Shown: piece after piece, positions 56,086 to 64,000 of the stretch
How the letters are laid out: each line of letters opens with the position of its first letter
Position numbering within the stretch: position 1 is the stretch's first letter
Assembly (NCBI GenBank): GCA_009773055.1
Contig: WOUW01000007.1
Span: 1 to 64,000, forward strand
Length of the DNA: 64,000 bases
Direction of reading: 5' to 3'
Source: Paracoccaceae bacterium
GTDB lineage: Bacteria > Pseudomonadota > Alphaproteobacteria > Rhodobacterales > Rhodobacteraceae
Position numbers and translations under genes: made by a program
The notes under the pieces: model-generated
What the model saw: only the letters and a program-made list of their open reading frames with translations
What the model was told of the DNA's origin: nothing
Database searches by the model: none

Positions 56086-56237
56086 CGGGCAACTCCCTGA
56101 AAGATCGCCCACAAAAGCTACGCCCCTCGACCAAGTCGCGCAATTTTTTCGAAAAGATTTTTCATTGTCGCAATCCCATGCTATTCCCCAGTCCAGTCAA
56201 TAACTTGCGCTTTTTCACCTCGTAGGAGATTCGGATC
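56086..56237. promoter_or_regulatory. bhcA-bhcR divergent promoter region with candidate operator
   Basis: An A/T-rich island by local standards. It contains the 10-bp palindrome TTTTCGAAAA (56146-56155), an ATTG-TCG-CAAT repeat, and GCGCAA (56138) and TTGCGC (56205) half-sites. IclR-family regulators typically bind such palindromes beside their own gene, and BhcR in Paracoccus is glyoxylate-responsive. Which palindrome it binds is not determinable here. Confidence 0.55.
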
Positions 56238-57050
56238 ATGGCTCAGAAACCCCGCGGCCGCCCGAAGGCGTTCAACGACAAGACCGACCAGAACACCGTC
56301 CAGGCGCTCGACCGGGGCCTCGACATCCTGACCCATGTCGCGCTGAACCCCGGCCGCACGCTGTCGGAGATCGCCGAAGACACCGGCGAGGCGATCGCCA
56401 CCGTTTTCCGCGCGCTGGTCACCCTGCAGGGACACGGTATGGTCGAGGTCGACGAACCTGGCCAGTTCTGGCACATCGGCCCCGGTGCCTTCCGCGTTGG
56501 GTCAGCCTTCCTGCGCCGCACCAAGGTGGTGGAACGTGCCCGCCAGCCGATGGACGCGCTGATGCGCGAAACCGGGGAAACCGCGAACCTCGGGATCGAG
56601 GTCAAGGACGAGGTCTTCTTCGTGGCCCAAGTCGAAACCTACGAAGCGATCCGCGCCTTCTTCCCGCCGGGCACCCGCGCGCCGATGCATTCTTCCGGCA
56701 TCGGCAAGGCGCTTCTGGCCTGGTATCCCGAGGAAAAGACCCGCGGAATCCTCGCCCGCAAAGGGTTGGAAAAGTTCACCTCTCTGACGCTGACCAGCGA
56801 TAGCGCCCTGATGCGCGACCTCTCCCGTACCCGCGACCGGGGCTTTTCGATAGACGACCAGGAACGCGCCGAAGGGATGCGCTGCGTCGCCGCACCCATC
56901 TTCAACGCGCATGGCGAGCCGGTGGCGGGCCTCTCCGTCTCGGGCCCGGCCTTCCGCATGGGGCTCTCCGACGCGACCCGCATCGGCGCGCTGGTGCGGG
57001 CGGCGGCGGACCAGGTGACCGAGGCGACGGGTGGCACCCAGCCCGCGTGA
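56238..57050 (+). CDS. bhcR: IclR-family regulator of the beta-hydroxyaspartate cycle
   Basis: A 270-aa protein with AGGAG upstream. An N-terminal basic tail (AQKPRGRPKAFND) precedes the winged-helix domain (TVQALDRGLDILTHVALNPGRTLSEIAEDTGEAIATVFRALVTL) and the C-terminal effector domain (FFPPGTRAPMHSSGIGKALLAW, EGMRCVAAPIFNAHGEPVAGLSVSGP). The position and divergence from bhcABCD match BhcR of Paracoccus denitrificans, which activates the operon and whose DNA binding is modulated by glyoxylate. The assignment rests on both context and fold. Confidence 0.9.
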   Translation: MAQKPRGRPKAFNDKTDQNTVQALDRGLDILTHVALNPGRTLSEIAEDTGEAIATVFRALVTLQGHGMVEVDEPGQFWHIGPGAFRVGSAFLRRTKVVERARQPMDALMRETGETANLGIEVKDEVFFVAQVETYEAIRAFFPPGTRAPMHSSGIGKALLAWYPEEKTRGILARKGLEKFTSLTLTSDSALMRDLSRTRDRGFSIDDQERAEGMRCVAAPIFNAHGEPVAGLSVSGPAFRMGLSDATRIGALVRAAADQVTEATGGTQPA

Positions 57051-57138
57051 CGCTTTCGACATGTGCCGGTCGGTTGGGGGCCAGACGGCAACCCCCGACC
57101 GGCTAGACAGGCATTCGAATACAGGGAAGGACCACCAG

Positions 57139-58641
57139 ATGACAAAGCCCAACCTTTTGATCCTGATGGTCGATCAGCTGAACGGCACGCTCTTCCCCGA
57201 CGGCCCGGCGGATTTCCTGCACACCCCGAACCTGCGCGCCCTCGCCGCCCGATCGGCCCGGTTCAAGAACTGCTACACCGCCTCCCCCCTCTGTGCGCCC
57301 GCCCGCGCCAGCTTCATGTCCGGCCAGTTGCCCTCCCGCACCCGTGTCTACGACAACGCCGCCGAATTCGCCTCGGACATCCCGACCTACGCCCACCACC
57401 TCCGCCGTGCGGGATACCAGACCGCCCTCAGTGGCAAGATGCACTTCGTCGGCCCTGACCAACTCCATGGCTTCGAGGAACGCCTGACCACCGACATCTA
57501 CCCTGCCGATTTCGGCTGGACCCCGGACTACCGCAAACCGGGTGAGCGGATCGACTGGTGGTATCACAACCTCGGCTCGGTCACCGGCGCAGGCGTGGCC
57601 GAGATCACCAACCAGTACGAATACGACGACGACGTGGCCTTCCAGGCGGTGCAGAAGATTTACGACCTCTCGCGCGGGCAAGACCCTCGTCCCTGGGCTC
57701 TGACCGTCAGCTTCACCCACCCGCACGACCCCTTCGTCGCCCGCCGCAAATACTGGGACCTCTACGAAGGCGCCCCCGAATGCGAGCCGCCCGAACCCGT
57801 CGCCTATGAGGACATGGACCCCCACTCCCAGCGCCTGATGGACGCCTGCGACTGGCGGGGCATGGAAATCACCCCGGGCCACATCCGCCGCGCCAAGCAG
57901 GCCTATTTCGCCAACATCAGCTACATCGACGACAAGATCGGCGAGATCCTCGCGGTGCTGAAGGCCACCCGCCAGGACGCCCACGTCGTCTTCCTGTCGG
58001 ACCACGGCGAAATGCTTGGGGAAAAGGGCCTCTGGTTCAAGATGAACTTCTTTGAAGGCGCGGCCCGCGTCCCCTTGATGATCGCGGCGCCCGAGATGCC
58101 TGCGGGTCTCATCGAAACCCCGGTCTCGTCCATCGACCTCGCCCCCACCCTTGCGGCGCTGGCCGGCATCTCGATGGACGAGGTCGCGCCCTGGACCGAA
58201 GGCGTCAACCTGATCCCCGTGGCAAACGGTGCCCCCCGTCCGCCCGTCGCGATGGAATACGCCGCCGAAGGCACGATCACCCCGATGGTCGGCCTGCGCG
58301 AAGGCGCCTGGAAATACATCCGCTGCCCCGTAGACCCCGAGCAGCTTTTCGACGTGGCAAACGACCCCCTGGAGACGACGAACCTCGCCCAGGACCCCCG
58401 CGTCGCCGAAATCCTGACCCACTTCCGCACGCTCGCCGACCAACGCTGGGACCTTGCCACCTATGACGCCCAGGTCCGCGAAAGCCAGGCCCGCCGCTGG
58501 GTGGTGTATCAGGCTCTGCGCAACGGTGTCTATTTCCCGTGGGACCACCAACCGCTCCGCGCGGCCTCGGAACGCTACATGCGCAACCATATGGACTTGA
58601 ACGTGCTGGAAGAGTCGAAGCGGTTCCCACGCGGCGAATAG
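57139..58641 (+). CDS. betC: Choline-sulfatase
   Basis: 500 aa from the ATG at 57139 behind GGAAGGA. A type I sulfatase: NLLILMVDQLNGTLFPD holds metal ligands, SPLCAPARASFMSGQLPSRT has the C-x-P-x-R motif whose Cys becomes formylglycine, followed by SGKMHFVGPDQLHGFE and FLSDHGEMLGEKGLWFK. The C-terminal tail (SQARRWVVYQALRNGVYFPWDHQPLRAASERYMRNHMDL) is typical of BetC, which hydrolyses choline-O-sulfate to choline. It is separated from bhcR by 88 bases and followed by two opposed copies of the GGAGTATTT motif. Confidence 0.93.
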   Translation: MTKPNLLILMVDQLNGTLFPDGPADFLHTPNLRALAARSARFKNCYTASPLCAPARASFMSGQLPSRTRVYDNAAEFASDIPTYAHHLRRAGYQTALSGKMHFVGPDQLHGFEERLTTDIYPADFGWTPDYRKPGERIDWWYHNLGSVTGAGVAEITNQYEYDDDVAFQAVQKIYDLSRGQDPRPWALTVSFTHPHDPFVARRKYWDLYEGAPECEPPEPVAYEDMDPHSQRLMDACDWRGMEITPGHIRRAKQAYFANISYIDDKIGEILAVLKATRQDAHVVFLSDHGEMLGEKGLWFKMNFFEGAARVPLMIAAPEMPAGLIETPVSSIDLAPTLAALAGISMDEVAPWTEGVNLIPVANGAPRPPVAMEYAAEGTITPMVGLREGAWKYIRCPVDPEQLFDVANDPLETTNLAQDPRVAEILTHFRTLADQRWDLATYDAQVRESQARRWVVYQALRNGVYFPWDHQPLRAASERYMRNHMDLNVLEESKRFPRGE

Positions 58642-58717
58642 TCCGGCAAGGTCCAGCCAGCCTAGCTTGCGAACCGAGGGTGCGACCGCGACCGCTCTTG
58701 GCCGTTCCGGCCAATTC

Positions 58718-58743
58718 ACCCTCGGGAGTATTTGAAAAGAATG
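58718..58743 (+). repeat. Recurrent intergenic GGAGTATTT motif, copy 6
   Basis: The plus strand reads ACCCTCGGGAGTATTTGAAA then AGAATG, 77 bases after the betC stop and in betC orientation. It faces copy 7 only 15 bases away. Confidence 0.6.
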
Positions 58744-58757
58744 CGCAACTCCGCTGA

Positions 58758-58786
58758 TTTGCCCTTTTCACAAATACTCAAACACC
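58758..58786 (-). repeat. Recurrent intergenic motif, copy 7, read through by the GMC gene
   Basis: The minus strand reads GTTTGAGTATTTGTGAAAAG then GGCAAA. It overlaps the final codons and stop of the GMC dehydrogenase ORF (VVFEYL then TGA). All other copies are non-coding, so this ORF appears to extend into its own 3' untranslated region. Confidence 0.55.
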
Positions 58787-60435
58787 ACGCGGAAACCTGT
58801 CGATGCGCCAAAGGTCCAGTCGACCGGCCGCAAGCTGCGATGGCAATGCCGCTGGCGGGGGCTCGATGCCCCCGACGGGGGCGGCCCGTTCCCCGCGATG
58901 ATGTTCGGGAAGGCACTGGCGTCGATCACCCGCAGGCCTCCGACCCCATGCACCCGCAGGCCCGCATCCACGACCGACGTCGCGGCATCCGGCCCCATCC
59001 GGCAGGTGCAGCTTGGGTGATAGACCGTCCCCGACCGCGCGCGGAAATCGGCGATCAACTGTTCGTCCGTCACCACCTCCGACCCCGGCCGCAGTTCTTC
59101 CTTGATCAGCCGCGCAAGCGCAGGCGCAGCCGCGATCTTGCGCAGGAATTTCACCGCCGCCAGCATCTCTTCGACATCGTTGTTGGTGGAATAGGCATTC
59201 GCCGTGATCACCGGATGATCCTCGGCCCGTCCGGTGCGCAGCCGGATGTGCCCCCGGCTGGTCGGGCGGCAGTTCGACAATCCGATAGACATCCCCGACC
59301 AGGGGTCAGGCGTCAGCAGCGGTCGCTCGCCGTTTCGCGGGATCAGCGTCGAAAACGCCTGGAAATACAACTGCATGTTCGGCCGGTCGAGGTCGTCCCT
59401 GGTCCGGAAGAACCCGCCACCGTGATTGATCGACTTGGCCAGCGGCCCGCCACCGCCAAGGAAATACTGCAACCCCGCGCGCAGCTTGCCCCACCAGGGG
59501 CGCAGCTCGTCATTGTAGGTCGGCACCCTCATCGACCAGGTGTAGTTCAGTCCCTGATGGTCGCTCAGGTGATCGCCCACGTTCGGGTTGTCGCGCAGCA
59601 CCGGGATGCCCAATCCTTGCAACAGCGCCCCCGGCCCGATCCCCGACAGCTGCAACAGCTGCGGCGAGTTGATCGCACCCCCCGCCAGGATCACTTCGGC
59701 GCGCGCCCGCAGAACCCGGGTTTCGCCCCCCCGGCGGTATTCCACCCCGACGGCCCGGCCACTCTCGACCAGAACCCGGGTTGCCAGCGCCCGGGTGATG
59801 ACCCGCACGTTTGGCCGCTTCATCGCCGGGCGCAGAAAGGCCCGCGCCGCCGAATTGCGCCGCGCGCCCTTGATGGTCATCTGGTAGACCCCGGCCCCCT
59901 CCTGCCGCGCCCCGTTGAAATCCGGGGTCGCCGCCAGCCCCGCCTCGCCGCAGGCTGCGACAAAGGACGGAACAAGGGGATGCAGGCCGCCCTGGTTGGC
60001 CGAGATGAACAGCGGCCCGCCCTGACCGCGCCAGGCATCGCTGCCCGCCTCGTTGTCCTCGATCGCCCGATAGGCGCTCAGGCACTCCTCCCAACCCCAG
60101 CCGGGATTGTCGTGGCCCCAATCCTCGTAGTCGGCCTGATGCCCCCGGATCCAGACCATCGCGTTGATCGAGGACGACCCGCCCAGCACTTTGCCCCGCG
60201 GCCAGTGATCCCGGTTCCCGGCCATCCCGGGGTCGGGTTCGGTCTTGTAAAGCCAGTTCACGGCGGGGTCGTAGAACAGCTTCCCGTAGCCCAGCGGAAG
60301 GTGGACATAGAACCGACGGTCGCTGCCCCCGGCCTCAAGCACCGTAACGTTGTGCTTGCCATTGGCCGACAGTCGGTCGGCCAGCACACAACCCGCAGAG
60401 CCTGCGCCCACGATGATGTAATCCGTCTCGTCCAT
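58768..60435 (-). CDS. GMC-family (choline-dehydrogenase-like) oxidoreductase with damaged C-terminus
   Basis: 555 aa from the ATG at 60435 (MDETDYIIVGAGSAGCVLADRLSA). It has FAD-binding GAGSAGCVLADRL, WPRGKVLGGSSSINAMVWIRG, AGGAINSPQLLQLSGIG and the catalytic His in YHPSCTCRMGPDAA. After RVIDASAFPNIIAGN, family members continue with TNAPTIMIAEKAA, which carries the second catalytic Asn. Here the frame instead runs GPPPSGASSPRQRHCHRSLR and reads into the 3' motif before stopping. I infer a frameshift or small deletion, so the enzyme is probably inactive unless this is a sequencing error. BetA is the likely ancestor, given betC beside it. Confidence 0.85.
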   Translation of the reverse strand: MDETDYIIVGAGSAGCVLADRLSANGKHNVTVLEAGGSDRRFYVHLPLGYGKLFYDPAVNWLYKTEPDPGMAGNRDHWPRGKVLGGSSSINAMVWIRGHQADYEDWGHDNPGWGWEECLSAYRAIEDNEAGSDAWRGQGGPLFISANQGGLHPLVPSFVAACGEAGLAATPDFNGARQEGAGVYQMTIKGARRNSAARAFLRPAMKRPNVRVITRALATRVLVESGRAVGVEYRRGGETRVLRARAEVILAGGAINSPQLLQLSGIGPGALLQGLGIPVLRDNPNVGDHLSDHQGLNYTWSMRVPTYNDELRPWWGKLRAGLQYFLGGGGPLAKSINHGGGFFRTRDDLDRPNMQLYFQAFSTLIPRNGERPLLTPDPWSGMSIGLSNCRPTSRGHIRLRTGRAEDHPVITANAYSTNNDVEEMLAAVKFLRKIAAAPALARLIKEELRPGSEVVTDEQLIADFRARSGTVYHPSCTCRMGPDAATSVVDAGLRVHGVGGLRVIDASAFPNIIAGNGPPPSGASSPRQRHCHRSLRPVDWTFGASTGFRVVFEYL

Positions 60436-60524
60436 GTTGCCCCCGGCCCGTAGCGGCACCCTAGCCGGGCACAAGGCTGCGAACCGTTCGCTTTGCGACA
60501 CCGAATGTCGCGGCAGCGCAGAGA

Positions 60525-60998
60525 TCAGCCCGGCCTGACGGCAAAGGTCGGGGCATAGCCGACCGGGAAGTTCACTGACCTGGCAATGAAGCAGACCTCG
60601 TGGATGCGGTGATGGATCGCTTCGGTCTTGGCCAGATCGGTCCCTGCCGCCACCTCGACATGCGGTCGCAGGGTCACCTTCACGAACCGCCCCGCCCCAC
60701 CGCGCCCAACCTCGCCGACGCCCAAGGGCGCGTCGGAATAGGACGTCACCACGATCCCCGCATCGCTGGCATAGTGCAGGTACCAAAGCATGTGACAGGC
60801 CGAGAGCGCCGAGAGAAGCAAATCCTCCGGGTTCATCTTTGCTGGGTCCCCGCCCAAGAGCGGATCGTTGGAACAGTGCACCGGTTCCTTCCCCGGCACC
60901 GCGATGTCCCAGGTCCGGTCATAGGCCTTGTAATGCGCCGTCCCCTCGCCCCGGTTGCCGGTCCAGAGGATGCGGGTGGTGTAGTCGTGATTGGGCAT
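60525..60998 (-). CDS. OsmC-family peroxidase-like protein
   Basis: 157 aa from the ATG at 60998 behind GGGAGA. The two OsmC/Ohr cysteines are present: LLSALSACHMLWYLHYA and IHEVCFIARSVNFPV. The NPEDLLLSALSACHM segment is characteristic. OsmC proteins reduce organic hydroperoxides using small thiols or lipoamide. It lies 89 bases upstream of the GMC gene on the same strand and could protect against peroxide generated by flavin oxidases. Confidence 0.9.
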   Translation of the reverse strand: MPNHDYTTRILWTGNRGEGTAHYKAYDRTWDIAVPGKEPVHCSNDPLLGGDPAKMNPEDLLLSALSACHMLWYLHYASDAGIVVTSYSDAPLGVGEVGRGGAGRFVKVTLRPHVEVAAGTDLAKTEAIHHRIHEVCFIARSVNFPVGYAPTFAVRPG

Positions 60999-61023
60999 GG
61001 GCGGTCTCCCTTCGCGGAAAAGG

Positions 61024-61587
61024 CTAGCCCGTCGCGCGGCCCGGCTCCATGGGAAAGACATCGGTCGGCGTCTTGTCCGGCGTGCAAGACTGGCCCGACT
61101 TGGCCGTATAGACCGCTGCCCGGCACCCCAGATGCGTCACATCATAGATCGTTGCGCCGTCCGCCAGGTTCCAGGCCTGCCGACCCGCATCATCCGGTGC
61201 TCCCACGGTCAGGACGGAAGTCGTCTCGCGTCCGCCCGTCACGACATACTGGCCGGGTGGCACCGGAAAGCTCGGCGCCTCCATGATCAGCCCGTGCTCC
61301 TCCAGCCACCATGACCCCGCGTCGAACTGCCACCCCGCCGGTGCCTTGCCACCATTGGCCATAAGCTCGGCATAGCCGGTGGACCAGACCCCGCGCGGAC
61401 CGGGATCTACCCCCCAGAAGCCCCAGGTTTCGGCCCCCGTGCCCGACGTCGCCCCACTGTCGCCAAGCGCCGCGATATACTGCGTTGGACCGCGTTCAAA
61501 GCTCGTCTCAGCCGCAGCACCCTCTGCCGAAAGGCACAGCCCAAATACTGCACTCACGAAAGTCTGCCAGAACGCACTGTGTTGCAT
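61024..61587 (-). CDS. Hypothetical exported protein
   Basis: The track ORF is 362 aa, but the credible gene is the last 187 codons from the ATG at 61587 (MQHSAFWQTFVSAVFGLCLSAEGAAAE), a Sec signal cleaved after AAA. The mature protein is rich in Trp, Gly and Pro (TWGFWGVDPGPRGVW, WWLEEHGLIMEAPSFPVPPGQYVVTGG) and has two cysteines near the C-terminus (HLGCRAAVYT, QSCTPDKT). Related proteins of unknown function seem common in Rhodobacteraceae. It starts 101 bases after caiD on the same strand. Confidence 0.75.
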   Translation of the reverse strand: MQHSAFWQTFVSAVFGLCLSAEGAAAETSFERGPTQYIAALGDSGATSGTGAETWGFWGVDPGPRGVWSTGYAELMANGGKAPAGWQFDAGSWWLEEHGLIMEAPSFPVPPGQYVVTGGRETTSVLTVGAPDDAGRQAWNLADGATIYDVTHLGCRAAVYTAKSGQSCTPDKTPTDVFPMEPGRATG

Positions 61588-61688
61588 GAGATGTGGGCCC
61601 TTTCCCCGCAAACGGACTGCCTTTTTCAAGTAGGGCAGGCTGCGGCAAAGGCAAAACGAGCCGCAATCGCAGCCGCAAATCCCGCCAG

Positions 61689-62492
61689 TCACCGCCCCTT
61701 CCAGACCGGCTCCCGCTTTTCCGCAAACGCCTTCGCGCCTTCCAGCTGATCCTCGCTGGAATACAACTTGTCCACTGTCGGCATCTGCCGCTTGGTGATC
61801 CGGTTCAGCGCGTCCTGAAAGCGCATGTTTTCGGCCTCGCGCACCACTTCCTTGATTGCGGCATAGACCAGCGGCGGACCCGACTCCAACAGCCGGGCGA
61901 GGTCCCACGCCTTGGGCAGCAGTTCCTCCGGCGCGCAGACCTCCTTGATCAGACCCCAGCGCTGCGCCTCCTCGGCGTCGAACCAGCGCCCGGTCAGCAA
62001 GAGGTCCATCGCCACATGATAGGGGATGCGCTTCGGCAATTTGATGCTGGCCGCATCGGCAACCGTGCCCGAACGGATCTCCGGCAACGCGAAGGTGGCG
62101 TTGGTCGAACACATGATCAGATCAGCCGACAGCGCCAGCTCCAGCCCCCCGCCGCAGCAGATGCCCTGCACCGCGGCAATCACCGGCTTGTTCAGGTTCG
62201 GAAGCTCCTGCAAGCCCCCGAACCCGCCCACGCCATAGTCGCCATCGACCGCATCGCCCTCGGCGGCGGCCTTCAGGTCCCAGCCGGGGCAGAAGAACTT
62301 TTCCCCCGCCGCGCGCAGGATACAGACGCGCAAGGAGTCGTCATCCCGGAAATCCCGGAACACCAGCCCCATCACCCGGCTGGTCTTGAGGCTGATCGCA
62401 TTGGCCTTGGGCGCGTCCAGCGTCACCTCCAGAATGGCCCCCTCACGGCGGGTCTTCACCGGCCCATCGGTCCGCATTTCCATTGCCATCAT
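61689..62492 (-). CDS. Enoyl-CoA hydratase family protein, CaiD-like
   Basis: A 267-aa crotonase. The ATG at 62492 follows AGGAG; the next ATG (62489) is equally possible. It resembles carnitinyl-CoA dehydratase closely: ILEVTLDAPKANAISLKTSRVMG, LRAAGEKFFCPGWDLKAAAEG, QGICCGGGLELALSADLIM and the ending AFAEKREPVWKGR. CaiD hydrates crotonobetainyl-CoA to carnitinyl-CoA. The upstream NDP-forming acyl-CoA ligase overlaps its start (ATGA), as expected for a CoA-activation and hydration pair. The exact substrate is not proven. Confidence 0.85.
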   Translation of the reverse strand: MMAMEMRTDGPVKTRREGAILEVTLDAPKANAISLKTSRVMGLVFRDFRDDDSLRVCILRAAGEKFFCPGWDLKAAAEGDAVDGDYGVGGFGGLQELPNLNKPVIAAVQGICCGGGLELALSADLIMCSTNATFALPEIRSGTVADAASIKLPKRIPYHVAMDLLLTGRWFDAEEAQRWGLIKEVCAPEELLPKAWDLARLLESGPPLVYAAIKEVVREAENMRFQDALNRITKRQMPTVDKLYSSEDQLEGAKAFAEKREPVWKGR

Positions 62493-64000
62493 GCTCTCCT
62501 AACCAAGGCATCCACCGCCACGGCACCCATCTCGCGCACCATGACCGGGTTGATTTCAATCTCTTCAAGGCTCTCGTCCGCCAGCATCAGCCCGCCCAGC
62601 CGAACCGCCATTTCTGCAACTGAAGCCATGTCCGCCTTGGGTCGCCCGCGATAGCCATCCAGCAAGGGCCAGAGCCGCAGGCCCTTCGCCGCCTCCAGCA
62701 CCTGCGCCTCGCTCACCGGCAGGACCAGCGTCACCGTATCGGCCAGCACCTCCGCCGTCACTCCGCCCATCCCCACCGTCAGCGTGATCCCATAGACCGG
62801 ATCGCGGCGGAGCCCCAAAAGCACCTCCGCCACTGCCCCGGTCACCATCTCCTCGACGAGATACCCCGTGGCCCCCGGCATCGCGGCCTGGCCTTCCAGC
62901 GAAGTCAGCCCCAACCGCACGGCCCCGGCCTCGGTCTTGTGGGCAAACCCAAGGCCCTTCAGCACGTAGGGCGCGCCAAAGCGCACTTTGCCAGCCACCT
63001 CGGCCAACGTTGCCCCCGTGACTGACCTCGGCACCGCCACGCCAGCCGTGGCCAGCAGCGCCTTCCCCTCCGCCTCCGACAGAAACAGTGTCTCGCGCGG
63101 CGGCAACGCGACAACGGGCCGCCACCCCGCAACACCCGGCGCCGTCTGCGCCGCTTTTACTGAAGCCAGAGCCGTCTCCAACCCCAACAGCGCGCAGACT
63201 CCCCCCGCCATCATTGCCTGCACCCGCCCCTCACCGAAGTTCTCGGCCATCGAAGCGACCGGAAAGGCGATCTTCCCCGTCGCCTTCTGCGCTTCGATGA
63301 TCGCCCGGAACGCCGGGTCATAGCCCGAGGGATCGCAGCGGTCAGCACGCGGGCTGTCGATGATGTAGATGCCAGCGTCATATGCGTCCAGCATTGCACT
63401 GAAAACCTCGGTGGTCTTCGGCCCGTCACCCCAGATGAAAGTGTGATAGTCCAACGGGTTGGAGATCGTCGGAATCTCTCCCAGCACCGCAAACAGCCGG
63501 TCATGCGTGGCTTGCGGCACCGGCGGGAAATCGATGCCGTAGGGTGCGGCGAGGTCCGCCACCAGCCCAGCCTCGCCCCCCGAACAAGAAAGCGAACAGA
63601 TCCGCGTGCCGATCCGGGGGCCATGCACATGGAAAATCTTCAGCGTCTCGATCAGTTCCGAGGGCGTATTGACCTCCGCCACCCCGATCTGCCGCAGGAA
63701 GGCGCTGGAGGCCGCACCGCCCCCCGCCAGCGAAGCGGTATGGCTGGCTGCAGCCGTCCGGGAAAGCTCGGTCTTCCCCGACTTGATCGCCACGACCCCC
63801 TTGCCCATCGCCCGCGCCTTTTCGGCCAGCGCCGCAAATGCCGGGGCATCGTCGATCCCCTCGATGTAAAGCCCCACCGCCGTGACGCGCGGATCGTCCA
63901 GCAATGCCCCGGTCAATTCAGCCAACCCGACGACCGCCGCATTGCCCAGACAAGCCACATAGGCCACCGGAAGGCCGCGTTGCTGCATGCCAAGATTGAT
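62489..64000 (-). CDS. Acetate-CoA ligase family (NDP-forming acyl-CoA synthetase), 5' end beyond window
   Basis: The frame stays open to base 64000, so the first part is missing and the track ATG at 63988 is internal. About 503 codons are visible. It has the CoA-ligase part (YIEGIDDAPAFAALAEKA), the phosphohistidine segment AAASHTASLAGG, CSGGEAGLVADLAAPYGI, and a C-terminal ATP-grasp domain (LLATAGVAVPRSVTGATLAEVAGKV, PYVLKGLGFAHKTEAGAVRLGL, EEIEINPVMV). It forms acyl-CoA from a carboxylic acid with ATP giving ADP. Beside the CaiD-like gene, a carnitine, crotonobetaine or butyrobetaine substrate is plausible. Confidence 0.88.
   Translation of the reverse strand: MNLGMQQRGLPVAYVACLGNAAVVGLAELTGALLDDPRVTAVGLYIEGIDDAPAFAALAEKARAMGKGVVAIKSGKTELSRTAAASHTASLAGGGAASSAFLRQIGVAEVNTPSELIETLKIFHVHGPRIGTRICSLSCSGGEAGLVADLAAPYGIDFPPVPQATHDRLFAVLGEIPTISNPLDYHTFIWGDGPKTTEVFSAMLDAYDAGIYIIDSPRADRCDPSGYDPAFRAIIEAQKATGKIAFPVASMAENFGEGRVQAMMAGGVCALLGLETALASVKAAQTAPGVAGWRPVVALPPRETLFLSEAEGKALLATAGVAVPRSVTGATLAEVAGKVRFGAPYVLKGLGFAHKTEAGAVRLGLTSLEGQAAMPGATGYLVEEMVTGAVAEVLLGLRRDPVYGITLTVGMGGVTAEVLADTVTLVLPVSEAQVLEAAKGLRLWPLLDGYRGRPKADMASVAEMAVRLGGLMLADESLEEIEINPVMVREMGAVAVDALVRRA

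Noticed and set aside
58732-60453. 573-aa plus-strand ORF
   Set aside because: Antisense to the GMC dehydrogenase, Arg/Pro-rich, without motifs.
61588-62112. N-terminal extension of the exported protein at 61.0-61.6 kb
   Set aside because: The upstream 175 codons are antisense-like sequence within the CaiD-like gene; a clear signal peptide starts at 61587.

Overview
The window is very G+C-rich, gene-dense chromosomal DNA from an alphaproteobacterium, most likely Rhodobacteraceae (Rhodobacter/Paracoccus/Tabrizicola-like). The evidence is gene content: TCA-cycle operons interleaved with ethylmalonyl-CoA pathway genes, a complete beta-hydroxyaspartate cycle operon, a BlrB-like BLUF protein, a CryB/PhrB-type FeS photolyase, and a PpsR-type box between divergent hemE and hemC. 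I saw no rRNA or tRNA genes, CRISPR array, prophage or full insertion sequence.

Layout. 0-7.4 kb: 3' end of ethylmalonyl-CoA mutase, a glycosyltransferase-like gene, deoD, a quinone-reductase-like enzyme, an SHMT-like PLP enzyme, a broken aldo/keto reductase, a DUF1989 protein and a BLUF photoreceptor. 7.5-13.3 kb: sdhCDAB on the minus strand, with four non-TCA genes between sdhA and sdhB. 13.4-17.4 kb: mesaconyl-CoA hydratase (mch), DUF1737, NnrU-like, malyl-CoA thioesterase (mcl2) and a stand-alone Ada zinc domain. 17.8-35.3 kb: mdh, sucC-x-sucD-sucA-sucB and lpd on the plus strand, interrupted by methyltransferase/glycosyltransferase genes and, between sucB and lpd, by an accessory block that includes one low-G+C membrane protein. 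35.4-40.5 kb: HxlR regulator, acyl-CoA dehydrogenase, DMT transporter and hemE/hemC. 40.7-46.2 kb: photolyase, SDR, SixA phosphatase, FeS protein, sterol desaturase and argB. 46.3-51.6 kb: SDR, pentapeptide-repeat membrane protein, ttcA, a c-di-GMP phosphodiesterase and DUF167. 51.7-57.1 kb: bhcABCD with divergent bhcR. 57.1-64 kb: choline sulfatase, a damaged GMC dehydrogenase, OsmC, a CaiD-like hydratase and an NDP-forming acyl-CoA ligase, together suggesting choline-sulfate/carnitine use.

How the genes fit together. Ecm, Mch and Mcl2 belong to acetyl-CoA assimilation by the ethylmalonyl-CoA pathway, whose products (succinyl-CoA, glyoxylate, malate) feed directly into SucCD, Sdh and Mdh encoded alongside. 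The bhc genes offer a second route from glyoxylate and glycine to oxaloacetate. The sdh and suc operons share an unusual regulatory signature: 10-bp palindromes repeated at exactly 21-bp spacing (two copies before sdhC, three before sucC), which points to one dedicated TCA-cycle regulator.

Other signals: a recurrent intergenic motif with a GGAGTATTT-like core at the 3' ends of at least six genes; three genes with damaged or replaced segments (aldo/keto reductase, GMC dehydrogenase, sucD C-terminus); and a methyltransferase ORF with no ordinary start codon. Functions come from motif recognition by eye. No database search was run.
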